From NCBI RefSeq assembly GCF_037029465.1, contig NZ_JAYMEM010000028.1, forward strand, positions 131,236-195,235: a stretch of DNA of 64,000 bases, written 5' to 3'. Every line of letters begins with the position of its first letter. Position 1 is the stretch's first letter. Source of the DNA: Mesoflavibacter sp037029465 (GTDB taxonomy: Bacteria; Bacteroidota; Bacteroidia; Flavobacteriales; Flavobacteriaceae). A program made the translations under genes and the position numbers. Positions 25,915-34,759 of the stretch are shown piece after piece. The notes under the pieces were generated by a model. The model saw nothing but the letters and a program-made list of their open reading frames with translations. It did no database searches and was not told the origin of the DNA.

Positions 25915-27786
25915 TTACATAAATTTCTTTTCAAGTTCATCTACAGTCATCGTAATAAACGTCGTTTTATTGGTCGGTGACACACTTGGTTCTTTACAAG
26001 CAAACAACCTGTTTACTAAGTGTTCTTGCTCTATATTTGTTAGGGTTTGTCCAGTTTTTATTGCTAAACTTTTTGCCATAGATTTTGCTAATAAATCTGC
26101 TGCCGAAAAGTGACTATCTGGCACTTCATTTTCTACATCACTTATTAGCTGCTCTAAGATTATAGAGACTTCGCTTTCTGGTACATTTACAGGCACACCA
26201 GTAATCACTACAATTTCATCTTTAACATGCGTAAAGACAAATCCTGTAGCTTCTAAATCTTCTTGTAATTGTTGAATTAATTGAATTTCTTGCTTAGAAA
26301 AATGTAATTCTAACGGAAATAATAGCTGCTGACTTACGCCTTCTTTTACAGTAATATTTTGAAGATATTCTTCATACAATACACGCTGATGTGCACGATG
26401 TTGATCTATAACCAACATACCAGATTTTATAGTACTAATAATAAATTTATTGTTAAGCTGATACGTGGTTTGCTTATGCTCTACTTCATTTTCGTTGTCA
26501 AAAATTGAAGCGGTTTCTGGTTCGCTTTCAAAAGTTACTTCGCTAAAATTTGAAGCCGATTGATTGCCTTTAGATTCTAATCCAACATACAAACTTTCCC
26601 AAGATGTTCCTCTATCTTTTTTAAATGAAGGCGATCCTGAAAATGAGGATACAGATGAAGACGACTTGCTAGTAACAACCTCATCTTTAAACGGATTAAA
26701 ACTACTATCTACCTCTACTGAAGGTGCAGATTTTTGTTGATAATTATAAGGCGTATCTAAATTGGCATCGCGTTCAAAGTCTAAAACTGGTGCAATATTA
26801 AACTGTCCCAAACTATGCTTTACTGCCGATCTTAAAATGGCATACAATGTATGCTCGTCGTCAAATTTAATCTCAGTTTTTGTTGGGTGAATATTAATAT
26901 CTATGGTTTGCGGATTTACAGTTAAGTTTAAAAAATAACTTGGTTGCGCACCATCTTTAAGCAAACCTTCAAACGCTGAATTTATAGCATGATTTAAATA
27001 AGCGCTTTTAATAAAACGATTATTTACAAAGAAAAACTGCTCGTTACGACTTTTCTTGGCAAATTCTGGTTTACCAACAAATCCAGAAATGGTCAGTACC
27101 TCTGTAGCTTCTTCTACGGGCACTAATTTTTCGTTGGTTTTAGTCCCAAAAATATTAACTATACGCTGCCTATAATTGCTTTCTGGAAGATTAAATGTTT
27201 CGCTTCCGTTATGAAACATAGAAAATGTTATGCTTGGATGTGCTAATGCCACACGATGAAACTCGTCTATCACATGACGTAATTCGACAGCATTAGATTT
27301 TAAGAAATTTCGTCTTGCTGGAATATTAAAAAATAAGTTTTTTACAGCTAACGACGTTCCTTTTGGTGTTACGACTACATCTTGACTTTTAACTTCACTA
27401 CCTTCAATTTCTATGCAAGTACCAAGCTCGTCATCCTCTTGCTTTGTTTTTAACTCAACATGAGCAATTGCAGCGATACTGGCTAAAGCTTCACCACGAA
27501 ATCCTTTAGTATTTAATTGAAATAAGTCTTCTGCATTTCGGATTTTTGATGTAGCATGACGCTCAAAACTTAATCTAGCGTCGGTTGCACTCATACCTTT
27601 TCCGTTATCGATAACTTGTATTAATGTTTTACCAGCATCTTTTACAATTAGTTTAATTGTAGTTGCTTCGGCATCAATTGCGTTTTCTAAAAGCTCTTTT
27701 ACGACAGATGCAGGACGTTGTACTACTTCTCCTGCAGCAATTTGATTAGCAACATGATCTGGTAATAATTGAATAATATCTGCCAT
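25915..27786 (-). CDS. mutL: DNA mismatch repair protein MutL
   Basis: A 623-residue GHKL ATPase that couples MutS recognition to strand processing. The ATP-binding motifs ENAIDA, DNGKGM and TKGFRGEALASI are present in the N-terminal third. A Ser-rich linker (about 335-430) precedes the dimerisation domain. In the C-terminal domain the endonuclease motif DQHA(x)2E(x)4E reads DQHRAHQRVLYEE, with Gln in place of the central Glu, and the usual CPHGRP ending is absent. Nicking activity is therefore doubtful. Confidence 0.95.
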   Translation of the reverse strand: MADIIQLLPDHVANQIAAGEVVQRPASVVKELLENAIDAEATTIKLIVKDAGKTLIQVIDNGKGMSATDARLSFERHATSKIRNAEDLFQLNTKGFRGEALASIAAIAHVELKTKQEDDELGTCIEIEGSEVKSQDVVVTPKGTSLAVKNLFFNIPARRNFLKSNAVELRHVIDEFHRVALAHPSITFSMFHNGSETFNLPESNYRQRIVNIFGTKTNEKLVPVEEATEVLTISGFVGKPEFAKKSRNEQFFFVNNRFIKSAYLNHAINSAFEGLLKDGAQPSYFLNLTVNPQTIDINIHPTKTEIKFDDEHTLYAILRSAVKHSLGQFNIAPVLDFERDANLDTPYNYQQKSAPSVEVDSSFNPFKDEVVTSKSSSSVSSFSGSPSFKKDRGTSWESLYVGLESKGNQSASNFSEVTFESEPETASIFDNENEVEHKQTTYQLNNKFIISTIKSGMLVIDQHRAHQRVLYEEYLQNITVKEGVSQQLLFPLELHFSKQEIQLIQQLQEDLEATGFVFTHVKDEIVVITGVPVNVPESEVSIILEQLISDVENEVPDSHFSAADLLAKSMAKSLAIKTGQTLTNIEQEHLVNRLFACKEPSVSPTNKTTFITMTVDELEKKFM

Positions 27787-27789
27787 ATA

Positions 27790-28071
27790 CTAATTTGGGA
27801 AGAATATAGATAGGTCAAAACCGATTATTAACAAAAATAAGAATACCAAAACAGCTACGATGATTAAAATACGTCTGTTTGCAGCTTCATCTGGACTATG
27901 CTTTAACTCGTCTAAAGCATTATTAAACTTTTGTTTTATGTTTTTGTTATCGCCTACCGTTGTTCTAAATTCGTCAAATTTGTGTTTTATTTCATACGGA
28001 CTTCCTTCACCTTTGTAATATCTTGGTGTGTAACTAAACTTTTTATTTTTTCGTCTTGTTAGAAGTCCCAT
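27790..28071 (-). CDS. Small tail-anchored membrane protein (often misnamed riboflavin synthase beta subunit)
   Basis: A 93-residue protein with a basic N-terminus (RRKNKKFSYTPRYYKGEG), a charged helical middle and a C-terminal membrane helix (about 68-88). It has no riboflavin synthase fold; the common database name probably came from its place beside ribH. Its N-terminal KNKxFxYxxR pattern is shared with the 72-residue protein encoded immediately upstream, so the two are probably paralogues. It precedes mutL by 3 bp. Confidence 0.7.
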   Translation of the reverse strand: MGLLTRRKNKKFSYTPRYYKGEGSPYEIKHKFDEFRTTVGDNKNIKQKFNNALDELKHSPDEAANRRILIIVAVLVFLFLLIIGFDLSIFFPN

Positions 28072-28073
28072 AA

Positions 28074-28292
28074 TTATTTAATTTTTGTATCTAAGTAATA
28101 CATTAAGATAGCAATAAATACTAAAAGTCCTATTAAGAGGAATAAGGTATTGCTCTTTTTTCTTCCAGAAACAGAAGGTCTTGCCTCGTTCCAACTAGAT
28201 TTCATGCTTTCTTTTAACTGAGAAGCAGAATCTTTGTCTTTATCAAAACGAGATTTGTAAGTAAATGTTTTATTTTTTCTTTGACCGAACAA
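28074..28292 (-). CDS. Small tail-anchored membrane protein, paralogue
   Basis: A 72-residue protein beginning MFGQRKNKTFTYKSRFDKDK, with a C-terminal membrane helix (about 49-67). The N-terminal KNKxFxYxxR pattern matches the 93-residue neighbour. No function is known. Its start codon lies just before a 260-bp intergenic region that holds two heptanucleotide repeat arrays. Confidence 0.65.
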   Translation of the reverse strand: MFGQRKNKTFTYKSRFDKDKDSASQLKESMKSSWNEARPSVSGRKKSNTLFLLIGLLVFIAILMYYLDTKIK

Positions 28293-28388
28293 TACTAAAT
28301 GATATTACTAGTAAATTCAAATTTACTGAAAATACTAGAGATTGCTGGTTAGAGAATGCTAAAAATTGTTAACAAAAGGGAATGATTT

Positions 28389-28453
28389 GCTGTTAGCTGT
28401 TAGCTGTTAGCTGTTAGCTGTTAGCTGTTAGCTGTTAGCTGTTAGCTGTTAGC
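28389..28453. repeat. Heptanucleotide tandem array GCTGTTA (9.3 copies)
   Basis: Perfect head-to-tail copies of the 7-mer GCTGTTA with no substitutions. It lies between ribH and the 72-residue membrane protein gene. A second array of a different 7-mer starts 23 bp away. Confidence 0.97.
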
Positions 28454-28476
28454 AATATTAAACAAACTATGATAGA

Positions 28477-28551
28477 CTGAATACTGAATACTGAATACTG
28501 AATACTGAATACTGAATACTGAATACTGAATACTGAATACTGAATACTGAA
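28477..28551. repeat. Heptanucleotide tandem array CTGAATA (10.7 copies)
   Basis: Perfect copies of the 7-mer CTGAATA, ending two bases from the ribH stop codon. Copy-number change would alter only the space between ribH and the mutL operon, not a reading frame. Confidence 0.97.
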
Positions 28552-28553
28552 AT

Positions 28554-29033
28554 CTAAGCGTTTCTTCTTAATTCTGCCATTTTTAATGCAGCTACTGCAG
28601 CTTCTACACCTTTGTTACCATGTTTTCCTCCAGAACGGTCTATGGCTTGTTGCATATTATTATCGGTAAGCACACAGAAAATAACAGGTGTTTCACGCTG
28701 TACATTTAAGTCTTTAATACCTTGCGCTACAGCTTCGCAAACAAAATCAAAATGTTTCGTTTCACCTTGTATAACACTACCTATTGCAATAACAGTGTTA
28801 ACCATTTGCTCTTGCATTTTTTTGCTTCCGTAGATTAACTCGTAACTACCTGGCACGTGCCAAACAATAATATTTTCTGGTTTTACACCGTGCTCTAAAA
28901 GTGTGTCTTTGGCACCTTTTAAAAGACCTTCGGTGATATTGTCATTCCATTCTGAAACAACAATCCCAAACCGAAATTGCTTTCCGTTTGGGATTGATGC
29001 TTTATCGTAAGCTGATAAATCTGTTGTTGCCAT
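28554..29033 (-). CDS. ribH: 6,7-dimethyl-8-ribityllumazine synthase
   Basis: A 159-residue riboflavin pathway enzyme that joins the dihydroxybutanone phosphate and pyrimidine precursors. Key segments are VSEWNDNITEGL near the start, HVPGSYELIY, AIGSVIQGETKHFDFVCEAVAQG and FCVLTDNNMQQAIDRSGGKHGNKG. The length is standard. It follows the TPR gene by 6 bp and is probably in the same transcript. Two heptanucleotide repeat arrays follow its stop codon. Confidence 0.96.
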   Translation of the reverse strand: MATTDLSAYDKASIPNGKQFRFGIVVSEWNDNITEGLLKGAKDTLLEHGVKPENIIVWHVPGSYELIYGSKKMQEQMVNTVIAIGSVIQGETKHFDFVCEAVAQGIKDLNVQRETPVIFCVLTDNNMQQAIDRSGGKHGNKGVEAAVAALKMAELRRNA

Positions 29034-29039
29034 GTTATA

Positions 29040-29810
29040 TTATTTTGACATCGCTTGTGCTTTTCCTATAAATACTTCTGAGTTTTTAGCTTCAGGAGCA
29101 TCTGGATAATTGTCTTTTATTTTATTAAAAAACTCTAACGCTTTAGAAGCATTACCCATATTTAAAGCAGTTACACCTGCTTTGTATAAAAAGGTTGGAG
29201 TTGTAAATTCGTTTTGACGTAAATTAGCCGCTTTTGTGTAATAATCTAAAGCTTGATCTGGTTGGTTTAATTGCATAAATGCATCACCTATTGCACCTTT
29301 AGCCATTGGCGCTAAAGCTTCGTCTTCGCTATTAAAATCATCTAAATAAGCGATAGCTTTTTCGTAATTTTTTAAGTTTAAGTAAGCCATACCTGCATAG
29401 TAGTTTGCAAGGTTACCTGCTTCTGTACCACTATATTGGTCTACAATATCTGTTAAACCTAATTTTCCTTCTCCACCACTTAAAGCTAAGTTGTATAAAG
29501 AGTCTTGGTTAGCAGTTGCTGTTACAGCATCATTAAAATACTTTTTTGCTTGGTACATTTCATTCATAGCAGTTACATGTTTTGGTTTTGCTATAAATTG
29601 TTGGTAACCTAAATATCCTAAAACTAAAGCAGCTACAACACCAATTACAATAAAAATGTTCTTTTGGTTTTTCTCTACAAACTCTTCTGCTTTGTTTGCA
29701 GACTCGTCTAATGTATTAAATACTTCAGCTGTTGCAGATTCTTCTTCTACTTCTATTTCTTTTTCAACTTTCGTCTTAGGTTTGTATCCTCTTTTCTTAT
29801 ACGTTGCCAT
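29040..29810 (-). CDS. TPR-repeat membrane protein (YfgM-like)
   Basis: A 256-residue protein with an acidic cytoplasmic N-terminus, one membrane helix (about 55-75, IFIVIGVVAALVLGYLGY) and three to four TPR repeats outside. The arrangement resembles YfgM/ancillary SecYEG-type proteins. I use the ATG at 29810 because MATYKKRGYKPKTK looks like the native start; an upstream ATG at 29834 would add eight unlikely residues. It is divergent from recF. Confidence 0.82.
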   Translation of the reverse strand: MATYKKRGYKPKTKVEKEIEVEEESATAEVFNTLDESANKAEEFVEKNQKNIFIVIGVVAALVLGYLGYQQFIAKPKHVTAMNEMYQAKKYFNDAVTATANQDSLYNLALSGGEGKLGLTDIVDQYSGTEAGNLANYYAGMAYLNLKNYEKAIAYLDDFNSEDEALAPMAKGAIGDAFMQLNQPDQALDYYTKAANLRQNEFTTPTFLYKAGVTALNMGNASKALEFFNKIKDNYPDAPEAKNSEVFIGKAQAMSK

Positions 29811-29943
29811 ACTTCGTTTTATTAATGCGCACAAAAATATAATTTTTCTTCATAAATAAAAGCCTATTTATTTGATATTTTTCAATAATTTGCACTTCTT
29901 ATTGTGGCAACCCTATTTAGCACACTTTTTTTATATTGTATCT

Positions 29944-31023
29944 ATGATTTTAAAATCACTTTCGCTTTTAAATTATAAGAATTTTGACACTAAAACTTTT
30001 GAGTTTGACGCTACCATTAATTGTCTTGTAGGTAATAATGGTGTAGGAAAAACAAATGTTTTAGATGCTATATATCATCTTTCGTTTGGCAAAAGTTATT
30101 TTAATCCGGTCTCTTCACAAAACATTAGACATGACGAAGAATTTTTTGTGGTTAATGGCGAATATGAGAAAGACAATAAAACCGAAAATATTGTTGTTAG
30201 CCTAAAAAAAGGACAAAAAAAAGTTATAAAACGAAATGCAAAAGCTTATGATAAATTTAGTGATCATATAGGTTTTTTACCGCTTGTTATAATTTCGCCA
30301 GCAGATAGAGATTTGATTATAGAAGGTAGTGACACAAGAAGAAAGTTTATTGATAGTGTGATTAGTCAAAATGATAAAAACTATTTAAATCACTTGATTA
30401 ACTATAATAAAGTATTGGCGCAACGAAACTCTTTATTAAAATTTTTTGCTGCCAACCACACCTTTAATAAAGACACAATTGATGTCTATAACGAACAATT
30501 AAACACTTACGGAACACAAATTTTTGAAAAACGTAAAACCTTTTTAAAAACCTTTGTTCCTATTTTTAAAGAACGTTATAAAGCCATTAGCGATAATAAC
30601 GAAGCTATAGATTTAGTTTACAAAAGCAACCTTTTTGATGACGATTTAAATACACTTTTACGTCAAAATATTAATAAAGACAAAGCTTTACAATATACTA
30701 GCGTTGGGATACATAAAGATGATTTAATATTTAATATTGATGATCATCCGATTAAAAAATTTGGTAGTCAAGGACAACAAAAATCATTTTTAATCGCATT
30801 AAAACTAGCGCAATTTGACAGCATAAAAGCAGAAAACGGAAGCAACCCTATTTTACTTTTAGATGATATTTTTGATAAACTAGATGAAACTAGAGTTGCT
30901 CAAATTATAAAATTGGTAGATGACGAAAATTTTGGTCAAATATTTATAAGCGATACACATGCAGATCGTACCGAAAGTGTTGTGAAACAAGTACATCAAA
31001 CCTATAAAATTTTTAAACTTTAA
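29944..31023 (+). CDS. recF: DNA replication/repair protein RecF
   Basis: A 359-residue SMC-like ATPase that helps load RecA at single-strand gaps. Walker A GNNGVGKT is at 30-37, the signature is KFGSQGQQKSF and Walker B is ILLLDDIFDKLDE. The start MILKSLSLLNYKNF is typical of RecF; an in-frame ATG 72 bp upstream adds 24 residues that do not fit the family. The following lipoprotein and DciA-like genes are close behind. Confidence 0.94.
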   Translation: MILKSLSLLNYKNFDTKTFEFDATINCLVGNNGVGKTNVLDAIYHLSFGKSYFNPVSSQNIRHDEEFFVVNGEYEKDNKTENIVVSLKKGQKKVIKRNAKAYDKFSDHIGFLPLVIISPADRDLIIEGSDTRRKFIDSVISQNDKNYLNHLINYNKVLAQRNSLLKFFAANHTFNKDTIDVYNEQLNTYGTQIFEKRKTFLKTFVPIFKERYKAISDNNEAIDLVYKSNLFDDDLNTLLRQNINKDKALQYTSVGIHKDDLIFNIDDHPIKKFGSQGQQKSFLIALKLAQFDSIKAENGSNPILLLDDIFDKLDETRVAQIIKLVDDENFGQIFISDTHADRTESVVKQVHQTYKIFKL

Positions 31024-31034
31024 TTTTTTTTAAA

Positions 31035-31448
31035 ATGAAAAAATTAGCCTTATTATTAATTCTAATAATCTTTAGTTGTACGGAAGATAAATCTCATTTT
31101 ACCGAAAACATAGATGGTTATTGGGAAATAAAACACGTTAAATTAAACAATGGTTACGAAAAAGAATACACCGTAAACGAGACCATTGATTATATCGAAA
31201 TTACCTCAGACACGTCCGGATTTAGAAAAAAAATGAAACCACAATTTGATGGTACTTTTAAAACCTCAAACAACTCAGAAAATTTCACTTTTAAAATTGA
31301 AAACGACAGTTTTAACTTACATTATAAAACACCTTATTATAGTTGGAAAGAAACTATTTTAGAGATTTCTAAAGACGAAATGAAAGTAATAAACCAAAGC
31401 AAAGACGTATATTTATATAAACGTTACACACCAATAAATGTTGAATAA
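31035..31448 (+). CDS. Lipocalin-like lipoprotein, unknown function
   Basis: A 137-residue lipoprotein with lipobox IFSC (Cys15) and a short beta-rich body (DGYWEIKHVKL, later YLYKRYTP), consistent with a lipocalin-like fold. No ligand is evident. It lies 11 bp after recF, and its last base overlaps the start of the DciA-like gene, so it is inserted in a replication-related transcript without an obvious functional link. Confidence 0.68.
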   Translation: MKKLALLLILIIFSCTEDKSHFTENIDGYWEIKHVKLNNGYEKEYTVNETIDYIEITSDTSGFRKKMKPQFDGTFKTSNNSENFTFKIENDSFNLHYKTPYYSWKETILEISKDEMKVINQSKDVYLYKRYTPINVE

Positions 31449-31744
31449 TGGCCAAACGCAATAACGATATACTTAATTTACAAGATGTACTTAAAGAATT
31501 TGTTACAGAAAACAAATTAGAAACTGGCTTAGACAAAGTACAAGTTAGAGATGCTTGGGCAAAACTAATGGGTAATGGCATTAACAATTACACCTCTGAT
31601 ATTCAACTAAAAAGAGATACACTTTACATTCAATTAACTTCTAGTGCTCTAAGAGAAGAGCTTAGTTACGGAAAAGAGAAAATAATAAAAATGATTAACG
31701 AAGAACTAGGCAAAGACATCGTTAACAAAATAGTACTCAGGTAA
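31448..31744 (+). CDS. DUF721/DciA-like protein
   Basis: A 98-residue protein matching the DUF721 family: VRDAWAKLMGNGINNYT near residue 30, LYIQLTSSALREELSYGKEKII and the closing NKIVLR. DciA members are helicase loaders or operators that recruit DnaB where no DnaC exists. Placement after recF fits a role in replication. Whether this short single-domain form binds DnaB is inference. Confidence 0.82.
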   Translation: MAKRNNDILNLQDVLKEFVTENKLETGLDKVQVRDAWAKLMGNGINNYTSDIQLKRDTLYIQLTSSALREELSYGKEKIIKMINEELGKDIVNKIVLR

Positions 31745-31797
31745 TTGAAAATTTTTCACCGAACTTTTATTTTTTTTGAAAAATTTTAAAAATAACG

Positions 31798-31826
31798 TTG
31801 AGTTAATATTATAAACTCTATCTTTG
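31798..31826 (+). promoter_or_regulatory. Promoter of the cold-shock gene
   Basis: TTG at 31798-31800 and TATCTTTG at 31819-31826 are 18 bp apart and match the Bacteroidota TTG/TAnnTTTG pattern. The start codon is 31 bp further on, giving a leader of about 25 bases rich in T, much shorter than the E. coli cspA leader. Confidence 0.6.
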
Positions 31827-31856
31827 AAACATTATTAACAAATTTTTTTTATTACA

Positions 31857-32048
31857 ATGGCTCAAGGCACAGTAAAATTTTTCAATGATTCTAAAGGTTA
31901 TGGTTTTATAACTGAAGAAGGATCTAACAAAGACCATTTCGTTCATATCTCAGGTCTAATTGACGAAGTTAGAGAAGGAGATAACGTAGAATTTGATCTA
32001 CAAGAAGGACGTAAAGGCATGAACGCAGTAAATGTAAAAGTAGTATAA
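31857..32048 (+). CDS. Cold-shock domain protein
   Basis: A 63-residue single cold-shock domain with RNP1 (KGYGFI, residues 13-18) and RNP2 (HFVHIS). It binds single-stranded RNA or DNA and acts as an RNA chaperone. The start MAQGTVKFFNDSKGYGF is the usual family start. It has its own promoter and a strong terminator, so it is monocistronic. Confidence 0.95.
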   Translation: MAQGTVKFFNDSKGYGFITEEGSNKDHFVHISGLIDEVREGDNVEFDLQEGRKGMNAVNVKVV

Positions 32049-32074
32049 TATATATTTTCTATTTAAACGATTAC

Positions 32075-32109
32075 AAAAAAAGCCTTTCCAAATTTGGAAA
32101 GGCTTTTTT
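32075..32109. terminator. Bidirectional terminator between cold-shock and M4 genes
   Basis: AAAAAAGCCTTTCCAAA pairs perfectly with TTTGGAAAGGCTTTTTT. A- and T-runs on both sides let it serve both convergent genes. Confidence 0.92.
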
Positions 32110-32130
32110 AGTTGGATAAATCTTTTACTA

Positions 32131-34674
32131 CTATTTTTTAATTACTTTTTTAGTAATCGTTGTAGTTTCTGTATGTATTTTCAAAAAGTAAATACCAGAG
32201 TTTATATTACTTAAATCAATACTTGTTGTGTTAATTTTTGAATTAATATTTATTATTCTTCCATTAATATCCAACACCTCTATTGAGCTAATAGTTTGCT
32301 TACTTTGATTTTTAATATTGAAAATCCCATTTGAAGGATTTGGATAAACAAAAATATCATTCGCATTAAGATCAAAATCATTAACAGACAATAGATCTAC
32401 GGAACAGTTGTACACATAAACTTCATCAAGATACCAACCTACAGTACCATTACATCCGTCTGTACCAACTTCAAACCTAAATTCTACACTATCACCTGCA
32501 TTTACATTTATATTTGAAAGATTTATAACACTTGTTCCCCAACTACCGGTTAATCCTCCTTCGTCATAACCAGTAAAAGCTGCTTGTCCTGCTAGAGGAT
32601 TATCATTACCTTCACCAGAACCATTTATAGCATCATTGTAAGGGTTTGCGGTAAAAGCAGATACAGGAACCAGAGTCCAAAAGAATCCTCCATTTTTTCT
32701 GTATTTAACATTAGCACCATCCCATTCAAATTCAGTTGATATGTTATGATTAAAAGCCAATTCAAAATCACCAGTTACACCTGATGGTAAATTAATAACT
32801 GGACTTTGTAATCTTATAACTCCATTCTGTAAATCAGATGAACAATCTCCGTTAATAGGATTTGCTCCAAAAATACCAGTACCTGGTCTACTCTTAGGTA
32901 AATTAGACTCTAAAATCCAATCTCTATCTTCCCAAGTAGTAGGATTTGATGGCACGTTACTTACAGTCCAGCCATCAAGACCATTCTCCCAATCTTGAGT
33001 ATATAAAGCACCATTGGTTGCATTAGAACATAATGTTACTGTTTGATCTAATAGTGATACAAAACCACAAGAATCAGGATTCATTCTTAACTCTACTGCT
33101 AGAAGTGCATTATTTAATTGTGCCAAATCTGAAGCAGTTATAACCTCTCCTGATAAACCTACTGAAGCTCCTGTTGATAGCCCCATTAAATTTACTCCTA
33201 ACAAATCATTAGCAGAAGCCTCTAAAGCATCTGCAAAAACAGAAAAGTCACTTGTTTGAGTTAGATATTGACTTTGAGCTCTCCAAAAGATATGAGCTGA
33301 TTTTGTAAAACCAATTCCTGTAACTGTAACACCATTATATGTTCCTCCGTCTACTAATAACGCATAAGCATGGTTAGGTACTCCCGAATTGATATGAACA
33401 CCTCCGGAATCTGTTTCAGCACACCAATAATTCCCCGAACCAACTCTTCCTGGATCTCCATTACATGGAGGGTAGTACATGTCTCTAATTGCTCCTCCAA
33501 AAGCAGAAGCATCTTCCCCTATTTTCCATCTTAAAGAAGGATTACAAGCTGTACTTGATCTTATAGATAAATCTTCTCCTGCATCTTCATAATTATTCAA
33601 CATATCAACTGTTTCTCCCCATACGTCAGAAAAAGATTCATTTAAAGCACCTGCTTGATAATAATATATTAACCCACTTGTATATTCAGTATAAGCGTGT
33701 CCCCATTCATGTGCTATCACATCATCTGCAGCTGTTCCATCACAATAATTAGCAGAATAACCATTCCAATTAGCATTTGGACAAGAAATATTAGGATTGT
33801 TGTTTATAGTAATCATAGTAGCATCTTGATTATCATAAGACACATAACCAAAAGCATTTTCAAAGAAGTTATATATATCCTCTGAAGCTACTACTTCATT
33901 TTGTTGCCAGTTTGTTAACGCACCAGGAAAAGCATCCCCTTCTTGCCATACCAAATTTGAAGTATTACTTTCATAAACTTCTCTGTTAACATGCGCTATT
34001 CCTGTAAATTGCTGTACCAAATCTCCTGTTAATGCATTTATAAAAAGAAACTCTCTAACATCTACATTGTTTCTAACCTCAACTTCATAAACAAGAAAGT
34101 CTCCTAAATTTTTATTTTCAATAAGACCTTTCTGAAATACATATAAATTACTTTTTATAACCATTAAACCTGCTCCAGAATGATTTATATTTTGAGTATT
34201 TACAATTTCTATTGCTTTATTTGAAGCTTGCAACGTACTAATCTGCGGATTAGTTTTTACTTTTAATCCAGAAATTAAGCTTCCGTTAATTGCTGTAATC
34301 TGCTTATCTGCATTAAAATGAATTCTTAATTGTCCATCAAAAACTTTTACTCCGTTATGGTATTGATTGAAAATTACATGTTCAAAACCGTAATTATCTA
34401 ACCTCGTTTCTTCTAAAATTAAATTAGAATTATCTACACCCAATACAGATGTATATTGAGTTATGAAATTCTCTGACTTTTCCTTAACAGAAGACCCATT
34501 TATAGAAAATGGTTGGTCAAAAGGAAAAATAATAAACTCTGGTGTATTATTAATTTGATTAATTGAAATTGAAGCGTTTGTAGATTGTAAAAAACGCTCT
34601 AAATCTTTATTACTAGTTTGCGCAAAAAGCACCTGTGTAGCAATAAAAAGAACTAACAGTAATCTCTTTTTCAT
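32131..34674 (-). CDS. Secreted M4 (thermolysin-like) metalloprotease with T9SS type A sorting domain
   Basis: An 847-residue exported protease. After a signal peptide come an FTP/PepSY-type propeptide (about 20-200), the M4 catalytic domain with HEWGH near residues 319-323 and the third zinc ligand in NESFSDVWGE, a beta-sandwich region around 560-760, and a C-terminal sorting domain (VYPNPSNGIFNI ... SGIYFLKI) ending in TITKKVIKK. The propeptide should be removed for activity. The sorting domain directs it through the type IX system to the cell surface or medium, where it would digest proteins. Confidence 0.95.
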   Translation of the reverse strand: MKKRLLLVLFIATQVLFAQTSNKDLERFLQSTNASISINQINNTPEFIIFPFDQPFSINGSSVKEKSENFITQYTSVLGVDNSNLILEETRLDNYGFEHVIFNQYHNGVKVFDGQLRIHFNADKQITAINGSLISGLKVKTNPQISTLQASNKAIEIVNTQNINHSGAGLMVIKSNLYVFQKGLIENKNLGDFLVYEVEVRNNVDVREFLFINALTGDLVQQFTGIAHVNREVYESNTSNLVWQEGDAFPGALTNWQQNEVVASEDIYNFFENAFGYVSYDNQDATMITINNNPNISCPNANWNGYSANYCDGTAADDVIAHEWGHAYTEYTSGLIYYYQAGALNESFSDVWGETVDMLNNYEDAGEDLSIRSSTACNPSLRWKIGEDASAFGGAIRDMYYPPCNGDPGRVGSGNYWCAETDSGGVHINSGVPNHAYALLVDGGTYNGVTVTGIGFTKSAHIFWRAQSQYLTQTSDFSVFADALEASANDLLGVNLMGLSTGASVGLSGEVITASDLAQLNNALLAVELRMNPDSCGFVSLLDQTVTLCSNATNGALYTQDWENGLDGWTVSNVPSNPTTWEDRDWILESNLPKSRPGTGIFGANPINGDCSSDLQNGVIRLQSPVINLPSGVTGDFELAFNHNISTEFEWDGANVKYRKNGGFFWTLVPVSAFTANPYNDAINGSGEGNDNPLAGQAAFTGYDEGGLTGSWGTSVINLSNINVNAGDSVEFRFEVGTDGCNGTVGWYLDEVYVYNCSVDLLSVNDFDLNANDIFVYPNPSNGIFNIKNQSKQTISSIEVLDINGRIININSKINTTSIDLSNINSGIYFLKIHTETTTITKKVIKK

Positions 34675-34704
34675 TTGTTTAGCTAATTGGGCTGCTAATA
34701 TATC

Positions 34705-34735
34705 AAAAAAGCCTGAGAAGTTCTCAGGCTTTTTT
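34705..34735 (-). terminator. Terminator after ndk
   Basis: AAAAAAGCCTGAGAA-G-TTCTCAGGCTTTTTT, a near-perfect stem with a T-run on the minus strand. It separates ndk from the M4 protease gene downstream. Confidence 0.9.
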
Positions 34736-34759
34736 ATAATATGTTTAAGTTATAACTCC

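Noticed and set aside
28389..28551. CRISPR or phase-variable coding repeat
   Set aside because: The 7-bp units are pure microsatellites without spacers and lie outside any reading frame.
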